Assembly (NCBI GenBank): GCA_027008885.1
Contig: JALVDQ010000441.1
Span: 1 to 7,128, forward strand
DNA length: 7,128 nt
Source of the DNA: Thiotrichaceae bacterium
GTDB lineage: Bacteria; Pseudomonadota; Gammaproteobacteria; Thiotrichales; Thiotrichaceae
Direction: 5' to 3'
The position numbers were made by a program, and so were the translations under genes. A model generated the notes under the pieces. It did not search any database. It was not told the DNA's origin and was given only the letters and a program-made list of their open reading frames with translations. This document shows, in pieces, positions 1 to 6,144 of this stretch; position 1 is the stretch's first letter, and each line of letters opens with the position of its first letter.

Positions 1-478
1 TTTCAACATTGCTCAACTTGAAGGGCAAGGCGATGAGGATAATATCCAGCTCACCCTGAAGTAAAAACTCATGCAGATTGCGGGTGGTGTCTTCTCTCAG
101 ATAAAGTTTTAGCCCGGGATATTGCCCGCGCAGTAGCGGCAGTAATTCGGGCAGCACAAAAGGTGCAATTGTCGGGATAATACCCAAATTGAGTCGCCCA
201 GAGAGCGGCGTCTGATTGCTACGCGCAATTTCGCCAAGATATTCAATATCACGCAGACAAAGCCGCGCATGGCTGGCAACTTCTCTTCCAGCTCTGGTAA
301 TCGTGACACTTTTATTGGTGCGATCAACCAGTTGCGCGCCAAGATGCGTTTCCAGTTCCCTGATAGCAACACTAAAGGCTGATTGTGAGACAAAACAGGC
401 TTTTGCCGCATTGCCAAAATGCTTGTGCTTGTCAAGGGCGATAAAATAGCGCAGTTGTTTCAGTGTAGGCAGACTCAT
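1..478 (-). CDS. oxyR: LysR-family regulator, OxyR-like (3' part outside window)
   Basis: Likely the hydrogen-peroxide-responsive transcription activator OxyR. I translated this minus-strand frame from the ATG at 478; the first 159 residues are present and the rest lies beyond base 1. Residues 1-60 form a LysR-type winged helix-turn-helix, with the recognition region FGNAAKACFVSQSAFSVAIR at about 21-40. Residue 96 onward starts the effector domain, and its NLGIIPTIAPFVLPELLP closely resembles the corresponding OxyR segment (LIPTVGPYLLP), including the threonine (T103 here) implicated in peroxide binding in that family. The redox cysteines of OxyR fall outside the window, so peroxide sensing cannot be confirmed. 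An in-frame TAA just upstream (about 488-490) excludes an earlier start. No clear Shine-Dalgarno is visible. The gene diverges from the EncFtn/peroxidase genes, the usual arrangement for a LysR regulator and its target. Confidence 0.88.
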   Translation of the reverse strand, partial: MSLPTLKQLRYFIALDKHKHFGNAAKACFVSQSAFSVAIRELETHLGAQLVDRTNKSVTITRAGREVASHARLCLRDIEYLGEIARSNQTPLSGRLNLGIIPTIAPFVLPELLPLLRGQYPGLKLYLREDTTRNLHEFLLQGELDIILIALPFKLSNVE

Positions 479-513
479 CGTTCGATTTTATAGGATATAA
501 CAATAAAAACAAA

Positions 514-531
514 CTATTTTACAAAAAATAG
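514..531. promoter_or_regulatory. Inverted repeat over the -35, candidate OxyR/LysR operator
   Basis: CTATTTT-ACAA-AAAATAG is a perfect 7-bp inverted repeat with a 4-nt spacer. It lies in the divergent regulator/EncFtn gap and its centre covers the -35 box of the rightward promoter. An ATAG at 490-493 adds a further half-site-like element. CTAT/ATAG are the half-site words of the E. coli OxyR consensus, but the spacing here (10 nt between CTAT and ATAG) is not the canonical 7 nt, so assignment to OxyR is inferred mainly from position. Confidence 0.5.
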
Positions 532-546
532 TAATGACTCTAATAT
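518..546 (+). promoter_or_regulatory. Sigma70-type promoter of the EncFtn gene
   Basis: TTTACA (518-523), a 17-bp spacer and TAATAT (541-546) form a near-consensus promoter, with transcription expected to start near 552-554, some 37 bases before the EncFtn ATG. The -35 lies inside the inverted repeat at 514-531, which suggests regulation at this site. It is the only strong promoter I see for the plus-strand genes up to 4497. Confidence 0.6.
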
Positions 547-589
547 TCTCCACGTTCAACAGAGAAATGGAAATAACAGGAGAATAGTA

Positions 590-877
590 ATGGCAAATGA
601 AGGCTACCATGAACCCGTAGAAGAAATATCAGACGCAACCCGCGATATGCACCGCGCTATCACATCGTTAATGGAAGAACTTGAAGCTGTAGACTGGTAT
701 AACCAGCGTATTGATGCCTGCAAGGACACAGAGCTTAAAGCCATACTGGCACATAACCGCGATGAAGAGAAAGAACATGCGGCAATGGTGCTTGAATGGA
801 TCAGGCGCAAAGACAGCAGCTTTGACAGGGAGCTTAGGGACTATCTGTTTACGCATAAACCCATAGCACACTCATAA
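590..877 (+). CDS. Encapsulated-ferritin-family (EncFtn) protein, no targeting tail
   Basis: Small ferroxidase of the EncFtn family, 95 aa. Known members form open, decameric ring-like assemblies that oxidise Fe(II) at inter-subunit sites but cannot store iron alone; they deliver it to an encapsulin shell. The core SLMEELEAVDWYNQR (26-40) and AHNRDEEKEHAAMVLEWIRR (54-73) matches Rhodospirillum rubrum EncFtn very closely. It supplies the expected metal ligands and nearby residues E29, E30, E32, W36, Y37, E60 and H63, each shifted by two from the R. rubrum numbering. The chain ends at HKPIAHS, right after the helical fold, without the roughly 40-residue linker and encapsulin-binding peptide of cargo forms. 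No encapsulin gene is in the window. AGGAGA at 578-583 is a good ribosome site for the ATG at 590. The function is probably iron oxidation or detoxification during peroxide stress; free-standing action is inferred. Confidence 0.88.
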   Translation: MANEGYHEPVEEISDATRDMHRAITSLMEELEAVDWYNQRIDACKDTELKAILAHNRDEEKEHAAMVLEWIRRKDSSFDRELRDYLFTHKPIAHS

Positions 878-885
878 GCCATACT

Positions 886-925
886 GCGTAATCCGGCACA
901 GTGCCACAATCTTGTCGGCTTACGC
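886..925. repeat. Imperfect intergenic inverted repeat (REP-like)
   Basis: GCGTAATCCG (886-895) and CGGCTTACGC (916-925) are complementary at 9 of 10 positions. A smaller hairpin, GGCAC-A-GTGCC (895-905), overlaps the left arm. It starts 8 bp after the EncFtn stop and is not followed by a T run, so it is a poor intrinsic terminator. It may be a degenerate REP-type palindrome or an mRNA stem-loop between the EncFtn and peroxidase genes. Confidence 0.5.
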
Positions 926-996
926 CCAGGCTAACCCGATTTACAAAACTATATAAACCAACGAAACCAATACAAAACACATAACGGAGATAAATT

Positions 997-1734
997 ATGT
1001 CAAAACTGGAAAACAGAGAAGGTCAAACAGTCCCGTCGGTCACATTTCACACACGTCAGGATAATGACTGGGTAGATATCAGCACGAATGACTTATTCAA
1101 GGGAAAGACCGTGGTAGTTTTTTCGCTGCCAGGGGCTTTTACCCCAACCTGCTCATCTGCTCACGTCCCTCGTTATAACCAGCTTTTGCCCACGTTCAGG
1201 GCGCATGGTGTCGATGACGTGATCTGCATCTCGGTCAATGATGCTTTCGTGATGAATGAATGGCAGGCGGATCAGGGAGCTCACGATATTACCTTCATAC
1301 CTGATGGAAACGGTGAGTTTTCGGAAGGCATGGGGATGCTGGTTGACAAGTCCGATTTGGGCTTTGGCAAGCGTTCATGGCGCTATTCAATGCTGGTAAA
1401 AGATGGCGTCATCAAAAAAATGTTTATCGAACCCGATGTTGAAGGCGACCCCTTTGAAGTCTCTGACGCAGACACCATGCTTAACTACATTGCACCAAAT
1501 GCAGAAGTGCCACCGAGTGTTACCATAATGGCAAGAAAAGGCTGTCCATACTGCGCCCGGGCAAAGAAAATGCTGGATGAAGCGGGTATGGACTACGAAG
1601 TGCTAATGATGGGCGAGGACTATACTGATCGTAGCCTGCGAGCCATAGTCGGTTCAAGCATGGTACCGCAAATATTTATTAATGGCGATCATGTCGGTGG
1701 CTCATCAGACCTGCAAGAGTGGTTAAAAAGCTAA
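997..1734 (+). CDS. garA: Peroxiredoxin-glutaredoxin hybrid peroxidase (GarA/PGdx type)
   Basis: Thiol-dependent peroxidase reducing H2O2 and alkyl hydroperoxides in the cytoplasm, 245 aa. The N-terminal Prx5-type domain (about 1-165) has the active-site signature [19 protein letters not shown], with peroxidatic Cys52, Thr49, Pro45 and the conserved arginine in [12 protein letters not shown] (126-134). The C-terminal glutaredoxin domain (about 172-245) has CPYC at 183-186, the cis-proline region MVPQIFING (222-230) and the thiol-binding GG at 234-235. This fusion lets one protein both reduce peroxide and be re-reduced by a monothiol. It aligns over its length with the Haemophilus influenzae hybrid and has the architecture reported for glutathione-amide peroxidase GarA of Chromatium gracile. 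GGAGA at 986-990 is the ribosome site. The reductase that would recycle the thiol follows. The preceding 119-bp gap has a TATATA (950-955) but no matching -35, so read-through from the EncFtn promoter is likely. Confidence 0.93.
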   Translation: MSKLENREGQTVPSVTFHTRQDNDWVDISTNDLFKGKTVVVFSLPGAFTPTCSSAHVPRYNQLLPTFRAHGVDDVICISVNDAFVMNEWQADQGAHDITFIPDGNGEFSEGMGMLVDKSDLGFGKRSWRYSMLVKDGVIKKMFIEPDVEGDPFEVSDADTMLNYIAPNAEVPPSVTIMARKGCPYCARAKKMLDEAGMDYEVLMMGEDYTDRSLRAIVGSSMVPQIFINGDHVGGSSDLQEWLKS

Positions 1735-1761
1735 ACAGTGTTTATACTCTCACGCTAAAAA

Positions 1762-1816
1762 ATATGTAAAAACAGGGGGGATGGGTTATTGAGTTATACC
1801 TATACTCATCCCCTAT
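1762..1816. repeat. G-run stem-loop element, copy A
   Basis: The left part carries TAAAAACAGGGGGGATGGGT (1767-1786), which recurs exactly at 6149-6168. The right part ends in CATCCCCTAT (1807-1816), which recurs at 6185-6194. GGGGATGGGT (1777-1786) pairs with ACTCATCCCC (1804-1813) as a 10-bp stem with one G-U pair and a 17-nt loop. Read on the minus strand the stem is followed by TGTTTTT, like a leftward terminator. On the plus strand it has no T run, so it should not stop transcription from the peroxidase into the reductase gene, but it may affect the mRNA. The reductase ribosome site lies just after it. Confidence 0.75.
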
Positions 1817-1835
1817 CAAATAAAAGGAAATCATC

Positions 1836-3206
1836 ATGAGTAAACATTACGACTTAATCTCCATTGGTGCAGGTAGCGGTGGCTTGTCAATAGCAGAACG
1901 TGCTGCTTCTTATGGCGCTAAAACTGCCATTATAGAATCCGGGGAACTGGGGGGAACCTGTGTCAATGTGGGTTGTGTGCCCAAAAAAGTGATGTGGTAT
2001 GCCGCTGGCATTGCACAGGGTCTCAAGGATGCTCAGGATTATGGCTTTAATATTGACCTCGAAGGTGATGCCGGAAAGCTCAACTGGGAAAAGCTGGTGA
2101 TGAAGCGTGAAAACTTTATCGGTGGCATTCTGGACTGGTACGATGACTATATGGCGGATGCCGGTGTCGATGTGATTCGTGGCGAAGCCCGCTTTATCGA
2201 CAATAAAACACTTGAGGTCGATGGCGAACAATACACTGCCGATCATATCGTGATTGCGACGGGCGGTCGTCCCATAATTCCAACGGATATTCCAGGTGCT
2301 GAATACGGCATTGATTCGGATGGTTTTTTCCAGGATCTGGATGAAGTACAGCCGCGCAAGGTAGTGGTCGTAGGCGGTGGTTATATTGCACTGGAACTTG
2401 CCATGCTAATGGATGGTCTGGGTTCTGATGTCTCTGTTCTGCATCAGGCATGGCCGGTTCTGGAAGGTTTCGACAGCACCATTCAGAAAGCCTTGCGCAG
2501 GCAAATGGAAGAAGATGGCATTACACTTTATGATGATGAAATTATTGAGCGCGTTGAGAAACAGGCAGATGACAAACTGACGATTCATTTCACGGATGGC
2601 AACAGCATCAAGGATGTTGAGGCATTACTGTGGGCGATTGGTCGGCGTCCCAATACCGATAATATCGGACTGGAAAATACGGATGTAGAGCTGGATCAGC
2701 GTGGCATGGTGGTGGTTGATGATGAAGAAAAAACCAGCGTAGACGGAATTTATGCCATCGGTGACATTATCGGCAAGGTGCCACTTACGCCGGTTGCAAT
2801 TGCTGCGGGTCGGCGCCTGGGTGATCGTCTTTACGGCGGCAAACCGGAGCGTAAAATGTCGTATGAAAATATTGCCACGGTCATGTTTACTCACCCTCCC
2901 ATTGGCACCATTGGCATGAGTGAAGAAAAAGCGCGTGAAGTCTATGGCGATGACATCAAAATCTACCAGACAGACTTTGTGCCACTCTATCACCAGATGA
3001 CCCGCCACAAGGTTAAAACCCACATGAAACTCATCGTACAGGGCGAAAATGAAAAAATCATCGGCTGCCATATTATCGGTCTGGGCGCAGATGAAATGTT
3101 GCAGGGATTTGCCGTAGCCATCCGCATGGGAGCAACCAAGGCAGACTTTGATGATACCATTGCCATCCATCCGGTGAGTGCGGAAGAACTGGTAACAATG
3201 AAGTAG
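1836..3206 (+). CDS. garB: Glutathione-amide/glutathione disulfide reductase (GarB/Gor type)
   Basis: FAD-dependent class I disulfide reductase, 456 aa, regenerating the reduced thiol used by the upstream peroxidase. FAD-binding GAGSGG is at 11-16, redox-active CVNVGC at 42-47, nucleotide-binding GGGYIALELA at 180-189, the second FAD motif YAIGD near the middle, and the C-terminal catalytic AIHPVSAEELVTMK. Full length aligns with E. coli and human glutathione reductase. Residues that in human enzyme bind the glycyl carboxylate (Arg37) and the NADPH 2'-phosphate (Arg218, His219, Arg224) are here Glu21, Gln204, Ala205 and Glu210. Glu at position 21 and loss of all three basic residues are what was reported for Chromatium gracile glutathione amide reductase, which uses NADH and amidated glutathione. 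I therefore infer that specificity; ordinary Gor is the alternative. AGGA (1825-1828) is the ribosome site. The kinase gene starts 25 bp downstream. Confidence 0.9.
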   Translation: MSKHYDLISIGAGSGGLSIAERAASYGAKTAIIESGELGGTCVNVGCVPKKVMWYAAGIAQGLKDAQDYGFNIDLEGDAGKLNWEKLVMKRENFIGGILDWYDDYMADAGVDVIRGEARFIDNKTLEVDGEQYTADHIVIATGGRPIIPTDIPGAEYGIDSDGFFQDLDEVQPRKVVVVGGGYIALELAMLMDGLGSDVSVLHQAWPVLEGFDSTIQKALRRQMEEDGITLYDDEIIERVEKQADDKLTIHFTDGNSIKDVEALLWAIGRRPNTDNIGLENTDVELDQRGMVVVDDEEKTSVDGIYAIGDIIGKVPLTPVAIAAGRRLGDRLYGGKPERKMSYENIATVMFTHPPIGTIGMSEEKAREVYGDDIKIYQTDFVPLYHQMTRHKVKTHMKLIVQGENEKIIGCHIIGLGADEMLQGFAVAIRMGATKADFDDTIAIHPVSAEELVTMK

Positions 3207-3231
3207 TCGCCTTGTTTTTATTATTGCACTT

Positions 3232-4497
3232 ATGGCTGTTCGCAATCCGCTCTATTTAGGTCTTGATATCGGCACTTCAGGCGTTCGAGGTGTGTGTATC
3301 GACAGGCAGCAAAAGGTTGTTGCAACTGCGGTAGCCAGCGTCACGGAAACGCACCGTACAGCACTGAGAAATCCGCTCAACTGGAAAGCCATGCTGATTC
3401 AGGTCATGTCTGATCTGGGAAGCCGGATTGATCCGGGCAAAATCATTTCTATCGCGGTTGACGGACAATCCGGTACGGTGCTTTTGTGTAATTCCCAGGG
3501 AGAGGTTTTCGGCAATACCTCCCTGCTCTACAATGATAATCCAGCCGCAAACACTGTCACCGAGCTTACGGAGAGACTGGGATTATGCCCTGATACGCTC
3601 GCGCGTGCCTGTGAGCTATGGAAAAAAATGGCTCAGCCGCAGGATTTTCATATTGTGCATCAGGCGGACTGGATTGCAGGTCTTTTCTCTGGAGATTTTA
3701 AGCATACTGATGAAAATAATGCCTTAAAAACGGGCTATTCGGCAGCTAACCGCAAATGGCGTTTTGCAACGTATAAATTACCCTTTAATCCTGCCGCATT
3801 ACCCCAGGTCTGTCTACCTGCGACGCCACTTGCCAGAGCATCTAGTCGTTTTGCCGCAGATATGGGCTTGTCCCCACAATGCCAAATTGTAGCAGGCACA
3901 ACCGACGGCACTGCGGGCTTTATCGCCGCATCGGGGCTACATCAACTGGATGCCGGCACGGCTGTTACCTCGCTGGGTACGACTCTGATTATCAAGACTG
4001 TTTCCAAAAAGGAAATTAAAAGTGCGCGCTTTGGTGTGTATAGCCACAGGTTTCGGGATTTATGGATAGCAGGCGGTGCCAGCAATAGCGGTGCAGGCGT
4101 GTTGCTGGATTTCTTCACCCCTGCCCGGCTTGAGGAATTAAGCCAGCGAATTGATCCAGACCTGCCAGGCTCTCTGCGTTATTATCCCTTGCTGGTAAAG
4201 GGAGAGCGTTTTCCTGTGAATGATCCACAAAAAGAATCGCTTGTTACACCCAGACCCGAAGATGATGCTGAATTTCTTGCTGCACTGTTTGAATCCATTG
4301 CACATATCGAAAGACAGTGCTACGAAACACTGGATGCCCTGGGTGCTCCCTATCCAAAAGTAGTGAAAACAGTGGGGGGTGGGTCGCGGAATAAAATCTG
4401 GAGCAAAATAAGGGAACGGGTACTGGGTGTTGATATTATCACCGCAACACAAGCCGATGCTGCCTATGGTGCGGCACTGATTGCATCAATCAGCTAA
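3232..4497 (+). CDS. FGGY-family sugar kinase, D-ribulokinase-like
   Basis: ATP-dependent carbohydrate kinase, 421 aa, shorter than bacterial xylulokinases or glycerol kinases (about 480-500 aa). Visible motifs are the N-terminal phosphate-binding LDIGTSGVRG (11-20), AVDGQSGTVLLC (75-86), HQADWIAG (143-150), the catalytic-base region AGTTDGTAGF with Asp225, the second phosphate loop AVTSLGTT (244-251), SHRFRDLWIAGGASNSG (271-287) and the adenosine site VGGGSRN (381-387). These segments match the plant/cyanobacterial protein first called xylulose kinase-1 and later assigned as D-ribulose kinase, so phosphorylation of D-ribulose to ribulose 5-phosphate is the best guess; substrate is inferred. 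It starts 25 bp after the reductase stop with no recognisable Shine-Dalgarno; the first in-frame ATG was chosen, and an in-frame TGA at 3199-3201 limits upstream extension. It could share the transcript of the redox genes. It ends facing the minus-strand unit. Confidence 0.85.
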   Translation: MAVRNPLYLGLDIGTSGVRGVCIDRQQKVVATAVASVTETHRTALRNPLNWKAMLIQVMSDLGSRIDPGKIISIAVDGQSGTVLLCNSQGEVFGNTSLLYNDNPAANTVTELTERLGLCPDTLARACELWKKMAQPQDFHIVHQADWIAGLFSGDFKHTDENNALKTGYSAANRKWRFATYKLPFNPAALPQVCLPATPLARASSRFAADMGLSPQCQIVAGTTDGTAGFIAASGLHQLDAGTAVTSLGTTLIIKTVSKKEIKSARFGVYSHRFRDLWIAGGASNSGAGVLLDFFTPARLEELSQRIDPDLPGSLRYYPLLVKGERFPVNDPQKESLVTPRPEDDAEFLAALFESIAHIERQCYETLDALGAPYPKVVKTVGGGSRNKIWSKIRERVLGVDIITATQADAAYGAALIASIS

Positions 4498-4501
4498 GGT
4501 G

Positions 4502-4536
4502 CTCTGTGCTTTCTCTTCAGTCTGCTGTCTTCTGTC
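4502..4536. repeat. Degenerate heptanucleotide tandem tract (orientation minus)
   Basis: Five consecutive 7-nt units fill most of the short convergent gap: CTCTGTG, CTTTCTC, TTCAGTC, TGCTGTC, TTCTGTC. On the minus strand these read as units beginning GAC or a variant (GACAGAA, GACAGCA, GACTGAA). The same period and consensus appear at 5888-5915 and 6172-6185. No intrinsic terminator is evident between the converging genes. Confidence 0.6.
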
Positions 4537-4542
4537 CAGTTA

Positions 4543-4959
4543 TCAGGTCATTTTACAGATCGGTGAATCATCCGGATTTTCTACACTGCTTACAATAGTT
4601 TCAACAAACTCATTAAACTCGTCCATGCTGATTACATCCAGCATACGGTTCATAATGTCAGGATTTATTTGTGCGACTGTCTGATTACCATTCGCAAGCT
4701 GGATATAAATACCTGCGGTATTGGTTTCTGCTTCTGTGTCTTCCAGCCCGTCTTCGAGCAGTTTCTGGTCTTCTGCACCGAGTGATTCATGGAAGTCATC
4801 AATTTCATCCCAAAGATCATCATCAATATCTTCCGGGGTCTTAACCACAATGCTGTCCAGCATGGGGTCTTTGTGAATACTCCAGCTCAGGTTTTTAGCC
4901 TTGAGGTAGTCAATAAATTTATCGGCTACGCTTTGATTAAAAAATAAATATTCAAGCAT
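4543..4959 (-). CDS. Acidic protein of unknown function
   Basis: 138 aa, not recognised. It is strongly acidic, especially in residues 35-80, which contain DDDLWDEIDDFHESL and LLEDGLEDTEAET. It has no signal peptide, membrane segment or cysteine-pair motif; the only cysteine is near the C-terminus (ICKMT). The N-terminal stretch MLEYLFFNQSVADKFIDYLK looks like a helical, partly hydrophobic segment, and predicted helical and beta segments suggest a compact cytosolic fold of two halves. The ATG at 4959 has GGAGA (4964-4968) four bases upstream, a good ribosome site. It lies 14 bp after the dehydrogenase gene and is almost certainly co-transcribed with it, so a role linked to that enzyme is possible but unproven. 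Good codon structure and a ribosome site support a real gene. Confidence 0.75.
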   Translation of the reverse strand: MLEYLFFNQSVADKFIDYLKAKNLSWSIHKDPMLDSIVVKTPEDIDDDLWDEIDDFHESLGAEDQKLLEDGLEDTEAETNTAGIYIQLANGNQTVAQINPDIMNRMLDVISMDEFNEFVETIVSSVENPDDSPICKMT

Positions 4960-4973
4960 TGTTTCTCCGCTCT

Positions 4974-5822
4974 CTAATTTTCCTGCAATTCCTGTCCCGC
5001 AACTTTTAATATAAATTTATCCATCCATTTTGCGGGTAATAGCCGTTTTAATGTCCCCATAACATAGGTAGGAATAGTGACATAATAATGTGCTTTGGGC
5101 TTGTTGCTTTCAAACGCATGTATCACTTTTGAGAGGACGGCTTCGGGTGATAGTGTATAAGGGTCAACATGACCCTGTTTGGCTAATCGCTCCAGAGTTT
5201 TCTTGTAGCGGTCACGATGCACACTGTCTTCCATATTGACATTATCTTTTAAGGCTTGCAGTGCGTTTGGGCGAAAACGGCTTTCAATCGGACCTGGCTC
5301 GATAAGGGATACCTGAATATTGGTATCTGCCAATTCCAGGCGCAAGGTATCGGCAAAACCCTCAATTGCATATTTACTGGCGTTATAAGCACCACGAAAT
5401 GGCAGTGAAACCAGCCCCAGAACCGAACTGTTAAACACAATACGCCCGCGATTATTATGTCGCATCAGCACAAGTAGACGGTTATTTAACTCCATCCAGC
5501 CAAAGACATTAGTTGCAAACTGTTTTTCTATGGTTTCACGAGTCAGGTCTTCAACCGCACCGGGTTGTCCATAAGCACCGTTGTGGAAAACCCCGTAGAG
5601 ATTTGTTCCCACCAGGAGCATTAATTCATTCGCCAAATCCTGAACGCTTTCCGAATCTGCATAATCCAGTTTGAGGCATTTGAAACCTTCTGAAATCAGG
5701 CGCTCGACATCTTCATCCTTGCGTGCCGTAGCATAGACATTATAGCCACGTTGTTTTAACCCTCTGGCAACGTGATACCCAATACCGCTGGAACAACCTG
5801 TTATTAATACTGTTTCTTTCAT
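4974..5822 (-). CDS. Short-chain dehydrogenase/reductase (classical SDR)
   Basis: NAD(P)-dependent oxidoreductase, 282 aa, slightly longer than the usual 250 because of a C-terminal extension. The Rossmann motif TGCSSGIG is at 8-15. Arg34 after the second strand (YATAR) suggests NADPH preference. The usual NNAG becomes HNGAYGQPG (80-88), a variant typical of a subgroup of SDRs annotated only broadly. Catalytic residues are Asn105, Ser133, Tyr146 and Lys150 (YNASK). The tail around 240-282 (HYYVTIPTYVMGTLKRLLP) is amphipathic and resembles SDRs acting on lipid or retinol-like substrates, so membrane association is possible. Substrate cannot be told from sequence. AGGA at 5830-5833 precedes the ATG at 5822. 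It is the first gene of a two-gene minus-strand unit with the acidic protein. Confidence 0.92.
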   Translation of the reverse strand: MKETVLITGCSSGIGYHVARGLKQRGYNVYATARKDEDVERLISEGFKCLKLDYADSESVQDLANELMLLVGTNLYGVFHNGAYGQPGAVEDLTRETIEKQFATNVFGWMELNNRLLVLMRHNNRGRIVFNSSVLGLVSLPFRGAYNASKYAIEGFADTLRLELADTNIQVSLIEPGPIESRFRPNALQALKDNVNMEDSVHRDRYKKTLERLAKQGHVDPYTLSPEAVLSKVIHAFESNKPKAHYYVTIPTYVMGTLKRLLPAKWMDKFILKVAGQELQEN

Positions 5823-5863
5823 GCAGCTATCCTACCAAGGGACGACGCAATAATAAAATATAA

Positions 5864-5886
5864 ATATGTAAAAAAAGGGGGGGTGG
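5864..5886. repeat. G-run element, copy B (partial)
   Basis: ATATGTAAAAA, an A run and seven Gs followed by TGG match the left part of copies A (1762-1786) and C (6145-6168) with a C-to-A change and loss of one A in GATGG. No CATCCCC partner arm follows closely; instead a heptanucleotide tract begins right after it. It lies about 40 bp upstream of the dehydrogenase start. Confidence 0.6.
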
Positions 5887-5887
5887 C

Positions 5888-5915
5888 AGAGGACTGAGGA
5901 CAAAGGACAGAAGAC
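5888..5915. repeat. Heptanucleotide tandem tract (GAC every 7 nt)
   Basis: Units AGAGGAC, TGAGGAC, AAAGGAC and AGAAGAC follow one another, with GAC at 5892, 5899, 5906 and 5913, an exact 7-nt period. It directly follows G-run copy B through a GGTGGC junction, the same junction seen in copy C. Confidence 0.7.
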
Positions 5916-5922
5916 AGGGCAT

Positions 5923-6005
5923 GTAGTTGTAGGGTTGGTGGAGTTTACGCAACCAACCAGATTTGGTTGGTTTCGCATGGCTACACCAACCCTACGCAAC
6001 TGTAG
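5923..6005. repeat. Nested palindromic intergenic element (REP-like)
   Basis: GTAGGGTTGGTG (5929-5940) is perfectly complementary to CACCAACCCTAC (5984-5995). Allowing a 2-nt gap the arms extend to about 5923 and 6003. Inside lies a second perfect hairpin, AACCAACCA (5951-5959) with TGGTTGGTT (5964-5972) around a GATT loop. The layout resembles the GTAGGGT-type palindromes scattered between genes in many proteobacteria. A weak plus-strand open frame over it is a by-product of the repeat. Confidence 0.75.
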
Positions 6006-6144
6006 CTGTTGACAGAAAAGTATCTCGCAGCCATGCGCAAATCGTTAATAAAAACACAAAAGCATCAGGCTGCGAAACCCTGCTCAAAATCAGAAACAAA
6101 TTATCAAACGCATCACCTATGGATATAACACCAGCCGCAAAAAT
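6006..6144. other. Intergenic stretch, no supported gene
   Basis: Between the nested palindrome and G-run copy C I see no ribosome site, promoter or recognisable protein. TCGCAGCC (6025-6032) and GGCTGCGA (6068-6075) form an 8-bp inverted repeat 35 bp apart. The minus strand keeps a hydrophobic open frame (about 45 codons) without a start, possibly a gene remnant but not identifiable. Confidence 0.4.

Noticed and set aside
109..435. 108-codon minus-strand open frame within the regulator region
   Set aside because: It is out of frame with the clear LysR/OxyR-like reading frame starting at 478 and has no recognisable domain.
1775..1816. Rho-independent terminator after the peroxidase gene
   Set aside because: The stem is good but in the plus direction no T run follows; the T run lies on the minus-strand side, where no gene is transcribed into it.
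2625..3245. 206-codon minus-strand open frame opposite the reductase
   Set aside because: It is antisense to the strongly conserved reductase C-terminal half, has composition typical of a shadow frame and no ribosome site.
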